The notes under the pieces were generated by a model. It ran no database searches. It saw nothing but the letters and a program-made list of their open reading frames with translations, and had not been told where the DNA came from. Positions 32,680-44,792 of a stretch of 64,000 nucleotides of DNA are shown piece by piece. The stretch is from contig CM060696.1 of assembly GCA_030686995.1 (NCBI GenBank), forward strand, positions 11,941,987 through 12,005,986, in the 5' to 3' direction. Each line of letters opens with the position of its first letter. The first letter of the stretch is position 1. The translations under genes were made by a program, and so were the position numbers. This DNA comes from Artemisia argyi (lineage: Eukaryota > Streptophyta > Magnoliopsida > Asterales > Asteraceae).

Positions 32680-35600
32680 TGATGAGTGCTCAAACACTCA
32701 TCGTTTTTGACGTATTTAAACTGCCAAAACATACAAAAATAATCAAAAAGATATCAAAATACTTGAATTATCCCAGGGATTGTGTTTTATGTGTTTTAAA
32801 AGTAAAATGATCAAAAACAAAGAAAAAACGTACAATGTTTGCAATATTGGCAGTTTCAGTCCCCCAAGTTTCAAAACTTGTCAATTTTAGTCCCTATGCA
32901 TTTATTTTGAAAGGAAAAGTCAACCCAAGGTTTTGAAAGTCAATTTCACAAAATATTACACTTGGGCTGCAAGTTTTCCAAAATTACATGTTTAGTCCCT
33001 GAAAATCCAAAAATGGCAAAATAAGTCCCTGGGAATTTTGAAAATTAAAAAATGGAAAAATTGGTTCTTGGCTTGTTTGAAAATTACGAATTTGGTCCTT
33101 GGTATAAATTGGGAAAAGCCACACTTTCAGTCCCTCATCTTTGGAAAATTTGCAATATTGGTCCTTGTAATTAACATACCAACCGGACCCTTATATCCCA
33201 AAACCAAAACCAAAACCCTTACCCAATCCAACCCCCTAACCCAGTCCACCTCCCAAGCCCAACTTTACCAAGCCCAGTCCATTTTTAATATTAAAACCCT
33301 CCGGTCAAACTCCCCCGCTGACCCTCCTTCTTCCCCAACAAACCCGCGCAAAACCAGGGAGACAATCCCCCCCCCCCCTCACCTTTTTCACTAAATCTCC
33401 ACCACAATTAATAATCCCCACCTAACAAACCCCCCACAATAAATTACCTCAACAACACCCACCATTACCACTAAAAATTGCCCCGACCCTCTTTTGGCGC
33501 CAAAATCGTGATCAAAGGCTAGGAATGATCAAAAGCTAATTCAATGGTGAGGATTTGGTCAAAGGGTCATCACAAAGACCATGGGTCTTTTAGAATTCAA
33601 AAAGTGCCCATGTGGAAGACTTGGGTCCTAGTTGTTAGCTCATTATATATATTAAGCTCATGTGAGCTATTGTAGTGTGTAATATCTTTAGTCTTTATGT
33701 TTTTCAGTTTATTTTTAATGTATTGTAACCCTTATTATCAATGAAAGTCTGTCTCAAAGTTTAGTTCTTAATTTCAATTTTCAAGTTCCATTTTCAAATT
33801 CTCAAGTATTAAGTTAAGCTACTAAGGTGTATACAAGTCATTTACAAGCTTATGTAAACTCAGAAAAAAAAGTTTCTTTAAGCTTTTTAAGCTTGTGTGA
33901 ACATTTTAACTCAGTTTTTATAAATATTAAAAATAATCAAGAAAAATCAAAAAAATAAATAAAATTTGGTGAAAGAATGGGAGATAAGCATGGAGCATGG
34001 TAAATCTGGGATGGCCATGGGTTAGGGACTTGTGGAAGTCATTAGGTATTAGTAATTGATCCTTGGTCCTTAGCAGTTGGCTTGGAAGGCTTTTGTAAGC
34101 TCAAATTTTTTATTTGTACTCTTTTAAGTGTTGTTGTATTAATTGTTGCTTATTATTGATTACTCTGCTTAATTATAGCTTATTGGACTAGTGATACCTA
34201 GTAGTTTGCATTTTTGTTTCACTAAAACCTAGTTTAGCAATTGTCTGTGTGTTAAAAGGGGTGTTTGGATTGAACTGGTTCTAGCATTGTGGTTGTTCTC
34301 AGCTGTTACTTATTGTTCACTCAGCTCACTTAAGTCCTAAATACACCAAATCAAATCCTTTTTTAGTGGTCACAAACACAGAAGTCAAACCACAACGAAA
34401 ATCATCACCACAGATTAACTGTGGTGATATTTAAGTTTGAGATTTCATAAAATCAACTCATAAGTTTTTGCTTAAAATGGTTGTCTTTTAGCTCAATATA
34501 ACAGATTCAAGCAACAAATAGGATCTGAGTTTCATAAAAGTCAAAATCTCAAAGTTTTGTTAAAAGTCAAAAGTTCATCACCTCAGAAAAACCAAAAATG
34601 GCATGAATTTTCTAGATTTTTGTGTTTGATATTAGTCTATGAAATTTGTTGTGGCGATAGTTTGTCAGTAGAAGTATAAGATCCTGAGGGTATTTTATTT
34701 TTGTGATTTTTCTACCAGCTTGTGTACAAGCTCAAAGCGAGCTGCAGGGCAAGCTCTTGCCCTGTGCACAATCTCAGTTTCACCCACCCAACTTTGGTGG
34801 TGTTTTGTGACTGACCCAGTGGGTCCCACTCCTCCAATTTGGTTCCATACAACCCCCCTCCTACCAGGGAGTAAAGGTTGACCACTTATTTGACCCTAAG
34901 ACCAGTGGACCCCACTTAGTTTGGCATCAAAAGTTTGTCCCCAGACTGCCTCAGAACCAAATAAGCCAAGTGCTTATTTTGGTGTTGTAGCTTATTTAAA
35001 CAGCTTATTTGTGTGTTTCTTGTTTAAATTTGTTCATTGTACTTATTTGTATCTGTTTTCACCAAAGTGGACCCCACATTAGCTCATTTGAGCTTATTTC
35101 CACTTCTGGTCAAAGAAAGTCAACTGTCATAGGAATAAGCACTTGAAGTGCTTATTTCCTTGACCACAGTCAAAGTCACTTCACAAAAGTTGTCTCATAA
35201 CTTATAATAAGCAGTTTGGAAAAGGAAAATCTCAAATAAGCCCAACTTAATAGAAGTGATAGCTTCTATTTAAGCCAATTGGCTTATTCATCAGCTTATT
35301 ATTAAGCAATTTCCATTTTTATAATTTTCCTAGGCTTCTGGTGTGTAAAAACAATTTCTGTAATTTTTTCAGATTTTTCTTTTATCATTTAGTATTTTTC
35401 CTAATTTAAAAGAGTTTTTAGTAATTATTAAATAGTTAATAATTTATAATAATTAATTAGTAAATCAAAAAAATATATTTTAAATTTTAAAATTAGTTTT
35501 TAGTTATTTTTAATTTTTCCAAATTTTATTTTCATTTTTCTAGTGTATTTTAATAATTAATTAGAATTTAGGTATTTTAAATAATTAAAAAGTAATTAAT

Positions 35601-36181
35601 AATTAGTTAATAATTAGTAATAATTAATTAAATAGTCTTAAAATTATATTTTCATTTCTAAAATTAGTTTTAAAGTATTTTAGATTTTTCTAAGTTTAAT
35701 TTTTATTTTCCAAGTTAATTTCCTATTTATTTCTAATTTAATTTAAATTAGTTAATTAAAAGTAATTAGAAAATTAGTATTTAATTAATAGTAATTATAA
35801 AATTAGTGTAAAAATTAGTTTTAAATTTCCAAAAATTTTCTATTATCATTAGGTTTGTAAAAAGTAAATTTTCATACCAGCAGCCTTTCCAGATCACCGT
35901 ATTCACATTTTTGTACGTTTGTTCACGTCTTCGGAAAACGTACGGTTTTTAAGTTTTAGGTGATATCTTCTCAACGTCAGTTCCCGTAATCATTCACATA
36001 GCCTTCCTAAGCTATTTCTATTAATAATCTACAAATAATTCTCACAACAAACCCTTTTTGTGAATAAACACCCGATCACAAAGCACGCTAAAGTTACATT
36101 TCACACCTCAACGGGATTTAACGACCCGGTGATACCTTATATTACCTTGGTCAAATTAAGTTGGTGGTTTAGCATCAATCA
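32680..36181 (+). repeat. Athila 3' LTR
   Basis: TGATGAGTGC...CATCAATCA, about 3.50 kb. It is the longer LTR because it keeps about 390 bp (around 35192-35575, rich in AATTAATTA-type sequence) that is absent from the 5' LTR. It is followed directly by the TSD ATAAG. Confidence 0.95.
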
Positions 36182-36186
36182 ATAAG

Positions 36187-36701
36187 CATCTACACATTCG
36201 GATGTTTCAAATTCAAAGATTGATAAACTTTTGTATATGTACATATTATCCAAAGTAACCGCCAAGCATAGTGAAATGAGAATGTAAGAAAGCAAAGAAC
36301 GATAACAAGATTTCAACGTGTAATGAAAATCTACAAGGCTTGTCATAATTAATTACAAAAGCAATAAGACATCTATAAAGGACGTCCCCATTCTAAAAAA
36401 CCCATCAAAGATACCGGAGCAAAAGTAACACTATCCATGGAATAATAAAACTCATATTAAACTTGATAATACCGATATCACTAACCTTTCTACAAATCAC
36501 ATATCTGAAATATATGTAGCATATTTTGCATCAACAATCGCATAAGATTCCATAAATGACATTACTTAACAGCATTAAATCAGTGATACAAAAAACTAAA
36601 ATAGATGAAAGTTATTTTTCCACACCTTAACTATAAACTAGGCGGATCCCTCCTTAGGTAACATCCACTATGCAAGCCCACTCCTTGAAATGTGGCAGTT
36701 A
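36187..36701. other. Flank between Athila and the F-box stop
   Basis: On the minus strand this would be the 3' UTR and downstream sequence of the F-box pseudogene. No other feature was seen. Confidence 0.4.
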
Positions 36702-36735
36702 TCATTCTGATAAATTATCATCGGAATGTATATGT

Positions 36736-37297
36736 TTTTGGATATTTTAGTGTAATTGGATTAACTTGTTTGACCAATTTCATCATAATAAGACACCATT
36801 TAGGTTTGGAGGTGCGGAGTGCACACCTATTTGAATTTATTATGATCTTAGGGGTGAAGCCCCTAAGGGACGGGGGTCCAAGGGCAGCGCCCCTGGGAGC
36901 AAGGTTCCAGGGGCGGCAGCCCCTGGTAGCAGGGTCCAAGGGGCGACATCCCCTGGCAGGGTCCAAGGGGCGCTGGGGTCGAGCTATTAAAAGTTCCTCA
37001 GAAAATCAAATTTTTAGAAATTGAGGGACTAGATTTGATAAATTTGAAACCTACCCAAAAGGAGGTTATTATATCCTTAATCCCGGTTTTGATAGAAATA
37101 CGTTTTTTTGGTCATTTAGATACTGGTTCATAAAATTATCAAACATACACCATACAAAACATTCTCAATCTCTGGATTGTATCCGATTGAATAATTCGGG
37201 AGAACCACCGAATTGATTCGATCTGAAAGTGTTTACACGCCTTTCAGAGATTCATACAGTATCCGGTTGTGTTCGTTTATTCTATATATCCCCTACA
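36736..37297 (+). repeat. Copia 5' LTR with GC-rich palindromic block
   Basis: Inside an AT-rich LTR, 36850-36985 is a GC-rich run of short palindromic units such as GGGGCGGCAGCCCCTGG and GGGCAGCGCCCCTGG separated by AGCAGGGTCCAA-type spacers. The 3' LTR has the same block with one unit fewer. The LTR ends CCCCTACA. Confidence 0.9.
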
Positions 37298-37317
37298 AAG
37301 ATCGAATCAATTATTGA

Positions 37318-38200
37318 AGATGACGAACCCTGATTCTGTGAAGGATATGTACAAGACGTTTGCAAAATTGGAAAAGTTTTCTGGGAAGGATTTTTGTAGA
37401 TGGCAGAAGAAGATGCACTTTTATCTCACGGATTTGAAAGTGGTATATGTTCTGAGTACCCCACGCCCCGCTGCTATTGAGAATGAAACCCTGGAACAGA
37501 CTCGTAATCGTTCAAAGTGAGAAAACATAGACTACATATGTCGTGGTCACATTCTTAACGGTATGTCTGATTCCTTGTTTGTTGTTTATCAAAATGTAGA
37601 GTCTGCAAAAGAATTATGGGATTCCCTTGAAGCCAAATATATGGCAGAAGATGCGTCTAGTAAGAAATTTCTTGTTGGTAATTTCATTAACTATAAAATG
37701 GTAGACACTAGGCCTGTCATGGAACAGTATCATGAATTGCAAAGGATATTAGGACAGTTTGCACAATATGATATGAAAATAGATGAATCTATTTCTGTTT
37801 CTAGTATCATAGATAAACTGCCCCCCTCTTGGAAAGATTTTAAAAACAATCTGAAACATAAGAAAGAGGAATTGAATCTGGTTGAACTTGGAAGTCATTT
37901 CCAAATTGAACAATCCATACGTGATATGGTAAAAGGGTTCTGTTGGTGGTACTAAAACCATGACCGGTTCTTCTGTGAACATGGTGGAGGAGGGTGAATC
38001 CTCCAAGGCTGGTAAAGGGAAACGAAAGTTTCAAGGCAGTAACAATAAAGGTTTTGATAAGAAACCAAATGTAACCTGTTGGAAGTGTGGGAAACCTTGA
38101 CACTTTAAGAAAGATTGCAGGTCTTGAAAGGGTGGAGGTAAAGGGAAAAACGAGGCTGGTTCGAATGGATCCAAGGATCCTGGAAAGAAATTAGGATGAT
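37318..38200 (+). pseudogene. Copia gag, broken
   Basis: The ATG at about 37320 sits only 20 bp after the LTR. Gag reads MTNPDSVKDMYKTFAKLEKF and FCRWQKKMHFYLTDLKVVY to a TGA at 37518-37520. It resumes (HILNGMSDSLFVVYQNVESAKELWDS; a UBN2-type capsid region) to about 37940, where the frame shifts. A zinc-knuckle-like CWKCGKP-HFKKDC at about 38078-38120 has a stop at the expected Gly, and a second stop follows. It cannot give an intact Gag. Confidence 0.85.
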
Positions 38201-41200
38201 GATTTATCATGGTGGGTGGATTCACGAGCAACATGTCATGTGTGCAAAAATATTCAATGGTTCAAGGACTTTAAGCCAATTGAAGATGGATCTGTGTTAA
38301 AGATGGTAAATGTTGCAACTGAACCGATTAAAGGACTAGGATCTGTTAATCTAGTCTTTACTTCTAGAAACTCTTTACTTTTAAACAATGTTGTTTATGT
38401 ACCTGGAATTCGTAAGAATTTAGTATATGGTATTGTATTAAATAAGTGTAGTTACAAGCAAGTCTTGGAAAGTGACAAGTATATCTTGTCAAGACATGGA
38501 AACTTCATTGGCTTTGGATATTTGAATGACATGTTTAAATTAAATTTGGATGTTTCATTTGTTAATAATTCTGTTTGCATGGCTTCTACTAGTTCTAGCA
38601 ACAATTGTAGTAAATCTGAATTATGGCATGCTAGACTAGGACACGTACATTACAAGAGATTGATAGACATGTCAAAAATAAGTCTAATACCTGGTTTTGA
38701 ATTGAATGGTAAAAAGTGTAAAATTTGTATGTTGACTAAGATTACTAGACAACCTTTCGCCCAAAATGTCATTAGAGATACTAAGGTATTAGAACTTGTA
38801 CACAGTGACTTGTGTGATTTTCATTCAAATCCATCACTTGGTAATAAAAAGTGTGTAGTTACTTTTATTGATGATGCTACTAGATACTGCTATGTTTACT
38901 TGTGTCATACAAAAGATGAAGCACTTGATAAGTTTGAAATCTATAAAGAGGAAGTAGAGCTTCATCATGGTGTGAAGATTAAAACACTTCGCACTAATAG
39001 GGGAGTTGAGTATTATGACTGGTATAATACATCAGACCACTGCTCCATATACACCACAACAAAATGGTGTATCTGAAAGAAAGAATAGGACAATAAAAGA
39101 AATGGTTAATTCCATGTTATGCTATTCTGGCCTAAGTGACGGATTTTGGGGTGAGGCTATGTTGACAGACTGTTATTTATTAAATAGAGTTCCTAATAAA
39201 AGGAACAAGTTGACCCCTTATGAACTTTGGCAAAAAAAGGTACCAAAACTGAGTTATCTCAGAGTTTGGGGTTGTAGAGCTGTGGTAAGATTGACTGACC
39301 CTAAAATAAATAAGAAAGGTCAAAGAGGTATAGATTGTGTATTCATTGGCTATCCTAATAATTCTAAGTGCTATAGGTTCTATGTCATAGAGCCTAATGA
39401 TCATGTATCCGTGCACTCTGTTATTGAGTCACGAGATGCTGATTTTGGCAATGAGGATAGATTTACATCTTTACCTAAACCTGCAGACATGATTGCAAGT
39501 TCTAGTAACCTTGGTACATCTAACCAAGTGACTGTTACCCCTCCTGAGTCTTCTAAGCCTAGGAGGAGTGTAAGAGCAAGGAAAACCAAATCTTTTGGTG
39601 ATGATTTCCAACTATATTTGGTCGAAGGATCAAGGAATGAAATTGACTTTCAATATCAATATTGTTTTAATGTTGATGAAGATCCTAAGACCTACAGTAA
39701 AGCTATGGCTTCAAGGGATGCTGCATTTTGGAAAGAGGGAATCCAAGATGAGATTTACTCTATTATGCACAATAATACTTGGAAACTGTCTGATTTACCA
39801 CCTGGTTGTAAACCATTGGGTAGTAAATGGGTCTTGAAAAGGAAGATGAAGGTGGATGGAAGCATAGACAAGTATAAAGTCAGATTGGTTATCCAAGGCT
39901 TTAGACAAAAAGAAGGTATTGATTTCTTTGATACCTATGCTCCTGTTGCTAGGATTACCACCATTAGATTATTGTTAGCACTTGCAGCTATACATAATCT
40001 TGTAATTCACCAAATGGATGTTAAAACATCATTTATGAATGGTGAATTGGATGAAGAGATTTACATGAAACAACCTGAAGGTTTTGTTATGCCTGGTAAT
40101 GAAGATAAGGTTTGTAAATTGGTTAAGTCTCTTTATGGTTTGAAGCAAGCCCCCAAGCAGTGGCATCAGAAATTTGATGATGTTGTTTTGTCTAATGGTT
40201 TTGCATTAAATCAAGATGCAAGTGTGTATACAGCAAGTTTGATGCTTCTGGTAAAGGAGTAATCATTTTCTTGTATGTAGATGACATGTTGATCTTTGGT
40301 ACTGACCAAGATCAAGTTGATACAACAAAGAATTTCTTGTCCTCTAAATTTGATATGAAGGACATGGGGGAGGCTGATGTGATTCTTGGCATTAAGATCA
40401 TACGTGGAGAACATGGCATTACTATCTCTCAATCACATTATATTGAGAAGATGTTGGATAAATTTAATCTAAAAGATTGTTTTCCAATAGGTACTCCTAT
40501 GGATCCCACAACAAAACTTGTGCCTAATAAGGGCGTTGCTGTGAATCAACTTGAATATTCAAGGGCTATTGGATCTCTCATGTATGCCATGATTAGTACT
40601 AGACCTGATATAGCCTTTGATGTTGGAAAGTTGAGTAGATATACTCACAATCCAAGTTTAATCCATTGGCAAGCAATTAATCGAGTATTTAAGTACTTGA
40701 AAGGAACAATGGATTATGGTTTGACTTATACTGGATTTCCTTCTATTCTTGAAGGTTATTCAGATGCAAGTTGGATTTCCAATAAGGAAGATCATTCTTC
40801 CAAAAGTGGTTGGGTATTCCTACTTGGAGGTGGTGCTATATGTTGGGCATCTAAAAAGCAAACTTGCATCACTGATTCAACAATGGAATATGAGTTTGTC
40901 GCATTAACAGAAGCTGGTAAAGAAGCTGAATGGCTAAGGAATTTAATTTATGAAATTCCATTGTGGCCTAAACCGATATCACCCATTTCTATCAGATGTG
41001 ATAGTGCAGCTACCTTGGCTAAGGCATACAGTCAAGTATATAATGAGAAGTCTAGACACTTAGGTGTTAGACATAGCAAGATACGTGAGCTTATCACGAA
41101 CGGTGTGATACATGTGGTTTGTGAAAACACAACACAATTTAGCCGATCATTTAACTAAAAGGTTGAATAGAGATCTCGTGAAACAATCGGCTATAGGGAT

Positions 41201-41215
41201 GGGATTAAATCCACC
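38201..41215 (+). pseudogene. Copia pol, broken
   Basis: The protease active site is altered (WVDSRATCHVC; the family has Gly where Arg stands). Integrase shows HARLGHVHYKRL, CKICMLTKI, LVHSDLCD and LRTNRGVEY, with Asn in place of the second catalytic Asp. A small deletion after EYYD (about 39020) shifts the frame. The rest of integrase and RT follow at 39006-40262 (SERKNRT, VIHQMDVKTSFMNGELDEE). A shift at about 40228 puts the YVDD motif (LYVDDMLIFG) in the next frame (40271-41158) with RNase H (YSDASW, MEYEFVAL, RCDSAA). A last shift near 41110 leaves the C-terminus in another frame, to about 41255. Confidence 0.88.
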
Positions 41216-41749
41216 AGAAATCTCTGATATCAAGATACCCAATTCCCACCTAGTATGATGCTAGGTGCTGAATTCAATGTGGAAGGCTTAATATTTAGAG
41301 ATTAGAACACATTAGAATAATCATCCCAAGGTATGTTTTCAGACCTACAAGTTAGGGAGGTTGAATGGATATATTCTTAATAGCTCTTTTGACAAATTGC
41401 ATTGTATGTGCAAGTCTAAAAGAGCTACCTATATGAGCATGAAGTTTAGCCGCTTCAAGAAGCTGGGACTTGGCTTTGACATGCTTATGAAGGATAAGGA
41501 CATAGGCTAGTAAAACATATGTCAAGATAGAACTACTATGTATGTAAACTTTTGTGTACATTATCTTCGTGTATTCATAATGAATTCCCAGGGTTCAATC
41601 CTAAGCGACACCCTGGTATTCGAATATTCGGAATGTGTAATGTACTAATGTGAAATTCAATCGTCACGACATTTCATTTATGCAAAAGTTTGATTGTTTG
41701 AGATAATTTGTTTTAGTTAATCAAGGATTGCACTAAAATAGGGGAGGAT

Positions 41750-42279
41750 TGTTGGATATTTTAGTGTAATTGGATTAACTAGTTTGATCAATTTCATCAT
41801 AATAAGACATCATTTAGGTTTGGAGGTGCGGAGTGCACACCTATTTGAATTTATTATGATCTTAGGGGCGATGCCCCTAAGGGACGGGGGTCCGGGGGCA
41901 GCGCCCCTGGGAGGAGGGTTCCAGGGGCGGCAGCCCCTGGTAGCAGGGTCCAAGGGGCAGCGCCCCTGGCTGGGGTCGAGCTGTTAAAAGTTCCTCAGAA
42001 AATCAAATTTTCAGAAAATGAGGGACTAAATTTGACAACTTTGAAACCTACCCAAAAGGCGGTTATTATAGCCCTAATCCCGGTTTTGATAGAAATACGT
42101 TTTTTTTTTGTCATTTAGATTCTGGTTCATAAAATTCTCAAACATTCACCATACAAAACATTCTCAATATCTGGATTGTATCCAATTGAATAATTTGGGA
42201 GAACCACCGAATTGATTCGATCTGACCAGAGATTCATACGGTATCCGGTTGTGTTCGTTTATTCTATATATCCCCTACA
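41750..42279 (+). repeat. Copia 3' LTR
   Basis: 530 bp, TGTTGGATATTTTAG...CCCCTACA. It is collinear with the 5' LTR, one palindromic GC unit shorter and missing about 17 bp near 42225. Confidence 0.92.
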
Positions 42280-43403
42280 TATGTAAATCCGAGTGATCAA
42301 GTAGAAGTAGTGATTGCTTGTAAGAGCCCATGAAGAATGAGCTCTACACTCCAGAAATCCCTAGATGCTTGATTTTTTGTGAGCAGGGTTCGTAAACATC
42401 AACCGTAGAAACTCTATTTAGAAAATCCTTTGATGTTTCAAATATAGGTTCACCACTCTTACTAAACCCCAATAATTTATCTACTGGTGTGCTAATTGTG
42501 AATAGCTTTCTAAAAGACTAATCATGCTCCATCACCCATACACCACAACATCCTGTTCCGTCAAAATAAATAGATTCATACACGACAAGAGACTCCTTAG
42601 CTTAGAAATGAACACTTGTGCTCCATTTAGCTCGTTTGTTAAGCTATCTGGTAGGTCTACCACTTTGAATTCTTTGGTAATCAAATCAATTGACACAACT
42701 ATATACTTTGCATCTGCAGAAGCCATATCACTAGCACCCTAATAAACACACCTATCTATAATAACCTGAGTTGACGTGTTAAGTTCAATTGACTTACGAG
42801 GCAACTTACTACACAGAATTACATTCGAAACCCCCAAACTCAATGTAAAAATTTCAACATACCAAGGCATGTTAACCGTAGATAAAATACTCACAACAGT
42901 AGGATCTCTGGTGACGGGATGGACCCCAAAACCAAAAACAAGCTTATCCCAAGTGTGAGCCTGAGTCCGAGAGTAAAAACTAGGGACAACAATACCACAT
43001 GACTTTCCGATGGAAGGGTTCCAAATAACAATCATCTCTTTATTATAAACATTATAATAACCATACAAACACAGTAATCCATCACACGCACCAACAGCGT
43101 CTAAAACATGATATTTTTTAAGCAAATGAGACAAAACAGATGGAGCCAACTCTTGGTGAACCTTAAAAGTTGTGTCATCATCGTCTACGAGACAAATGTA
43201 CTTTACCTCCGATGTATAATTTTCGTACCTTAGAATAAAGCTATGTGGCTGTGTGTGGCGGCGCCGTAACCATTGATAAACTGAGAGCTGTCAATGAAAG
43301 ACTTCCATAGTTTTGAGACGAATCTGAACCGCATCAATGACTTGACCTCATAAACTCTTTTGATGATATCCATTTGGATGTCGAAAGGAATGTTGTGAGA
43401 CAT

Positions 43404-43957
43404 TTCAAAAAGTTTTTCAAGCGTTTCTATAACTAAAAAGAGACTGAAATGAAGTTGTTGCTTTTTAGTGTTTGGGCATTCGAAACTAGGGCTGTCATTA
43501 GGGTTGACCCGGACGGGTTCGGGTCAACTCGGGTCAAGCCTCCAAAAAAACATTCCCGAACCCGACCCTGTTTAGAACTCGGGTCAGGTCAATTTGGGTT
43601 CGGGTCAACTCGGGTTCGGTCAACTCGGGTTTGGGGTCAACCCGAGTATTTTTACATTGTAAAGTGTTAGTTTAGTCGGGTCAACTAGGGTTTGGGTCGG
43701 GTCAAGGCTAAAAAAACATACCCGAACCCGACCTTGTTTAGAACTCGGGTCAATTCGGGATGACCCGATTGACCCGAATATGATTTTTGGCCCGAGTTTA
43801 CCCGAACCCGGTCGGGTTTTATGACTCCCTTATTTGAAACATCAATCGGGTATGGACCGGGTAAAAAACCCATGTTCATGTCGGAAATATTTTAGTGGGA
43901 TGCTTTCGGATTTTTTTATTTATGATTATTTTTTTATTTTTTTACTTTTTTCTATCT
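43404..43957. repeat. F-box upstream flank with CGGGTCAA repeats
   Basis: About 43490-43870 is made of degenerate repeats of CGGGTCAACTCGGGT, CCCGAACCCGA and GACCCGAATTGACCCG type in both orientations. It begins CTAGGGCTGTCATTAGGG, a sequence often seen at ends of small plant hAT derivatives. No second TIR or TSD was identified. Confidence 0.55.
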
Positions 43958-44136
43958 TGTGTCTTAAAGGCACAAGTTAAGCAAATCAAAAATATTTAGG
44001 ACCTACGAAAAATGACTCGAAGACCCATACAAAAGTACATTTTTTTGTACTTTTGTGGGTCCCTGAGTTCTTTTTCATGAGTCACGGAGTCATTTTGGTG
44101 TGCTTAACTTGTGCGGTTTGTGCACAAGTTAAACAA
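43958..44136. mobile_element. Foldback MITE-like inverted repeat
   Basis: The left arm (GGCACAAGTTAAGCA..., then AATGACTCGAAGACCCA and AAAAGTACA) returns inverted in the right arm (TGTACTTTTGTGGGTC, GAGTCATTTTGG, TGCTTAACTTGTGC). The loop is only a few T residues. The arms have diverged, and a further AAGTT-type copy lies at the right edge. No clear TSD. Confidence 0.6.
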
Positions 44137-44481
44137 CCCCTTATTTTATTAGTCGATCCATGTTTTATGGATTAAGCCCGTATTTGTTGTTACTTATTTT
44201 AGGCTTTGGCATATTATGCTCGCTTACTTTCAAAGCCATTATATTGTATTTATACTTTTGAATTAATGATAATTAGACTTATGGGAAATTATTGTATCAT
44301 GGTAGTGAGGACTTTAAATATTTACCAAAAACATTCGACCAATACATAACCCTTCCAACTGTCGTATACAATTTTTACCTACTTGTGTGCTTGTTTGCTA
44401 ATCCACTCCAAAATTTTTCTTCTTTTTTCTCGCAGCTACAAAGTTTTTACTTTTTACTTTATGCCTTGCTTACCGGCCAAT
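44137..44481. other. Non-coding interval
   Basis: AT-rich; no gene or element boundary recognised. Confidence 0.35.
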
Positions 44482-44792
44482 AAAGAATCAATTTTTCTTT
44501 TTTTCTTTTTTTTTTACTGCCGCATAAATCCGATACATAAAGGTGTCGACATATATTTTTTCTTCTGCCTTTCGCTTGCTTGCTACCTTCCATTGTTGCC
44601 GCTTAATTTATTATTGTTGCTGTTTTAATTTATTAAATCATGACTGCTAATAACTCCAGTGGCGAATATATGTTATGCTCAAGTAATTCCTTATTTGGCC
44701 CAGCAAGTATATTCATTTACTCCAAGTGGTCCAACTCCTATCGATTCAACCCGCCCAGTTCCTATCACCCAGCCGTTGGTCCCCTATGAGTA

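Larger units (their letters stand above)
22518..36181 (+). mobile_element. Complete Athila-type Ty3/gypsy retrotransposon
   Basis: 13.7 kb. It has long LTRs (22518-25688 and 32680-36181), TSD ATAAG on both sides (22513-22517 and 36182-36186), a tRNA-Asp-type PBS, gag, pol and a polypurine tract before the 3' LTR. Athila assignment rests on the very long LTRs, the PBS type and RT motifs ([36 protein letters not shown]). Gag-pol carries two TAG stops and a frameshift, so it is dead in cis. The env-like ORF described for some Athila members is absent; only about 840 bp separate pol from the 3' LTR. Confidence 0.95.
36736..42279 (+). mobile_element. Copia retrotransposon inside the F-box gene
   Basis: 5.5 kb, with LTRs 36736-37297 and 41750-42279 and a perfect 5-bp TSD TATGT (36731-36735 and 42280-42284). 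The 5' LTR starts TTTTGG where the 3' LTR starts TGTTGG, one substitution in the terminal TG. A purine tract AATAGGGGAGGAT precedes the 3' LTR. No canonical initiator-Met PBS follows the 5' LTR. It is the same family as the element at 17491-21530 by pol sequence. The ORFs carry many breaks. Confidence 0.92.
36702..43403 (-). pseudogene. F-box protein pseudogene split by a copia element
   Basis: Minus strand. The ATG at 43403 begins MSHNIPFDIQMDIIKRV, an F-box motif (residues about 4-45, with RFRFVSKLWKSFIDS). The C-terminal part is an F-box-associated domain (CDGLLCLYGY, VIWNPSIGKSCGIVVP, LVFGFGVHPVTRDP). F-box proteins recruit substrates to SCF ubiquitin ligases. There is a frameshift near 43265, a TAG near 42741 where Trp is expected, a further shift near 42530 and two more stops downstream. 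Sequence continues to the edge of the copia element at 42285 and resumes at 36730 for a few codons to TGA (36704-36702). Removing the element gives roughly 380 codons, the usual size for this family. Whether the stops came before the insertion is not known. Confidence 0.85.
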
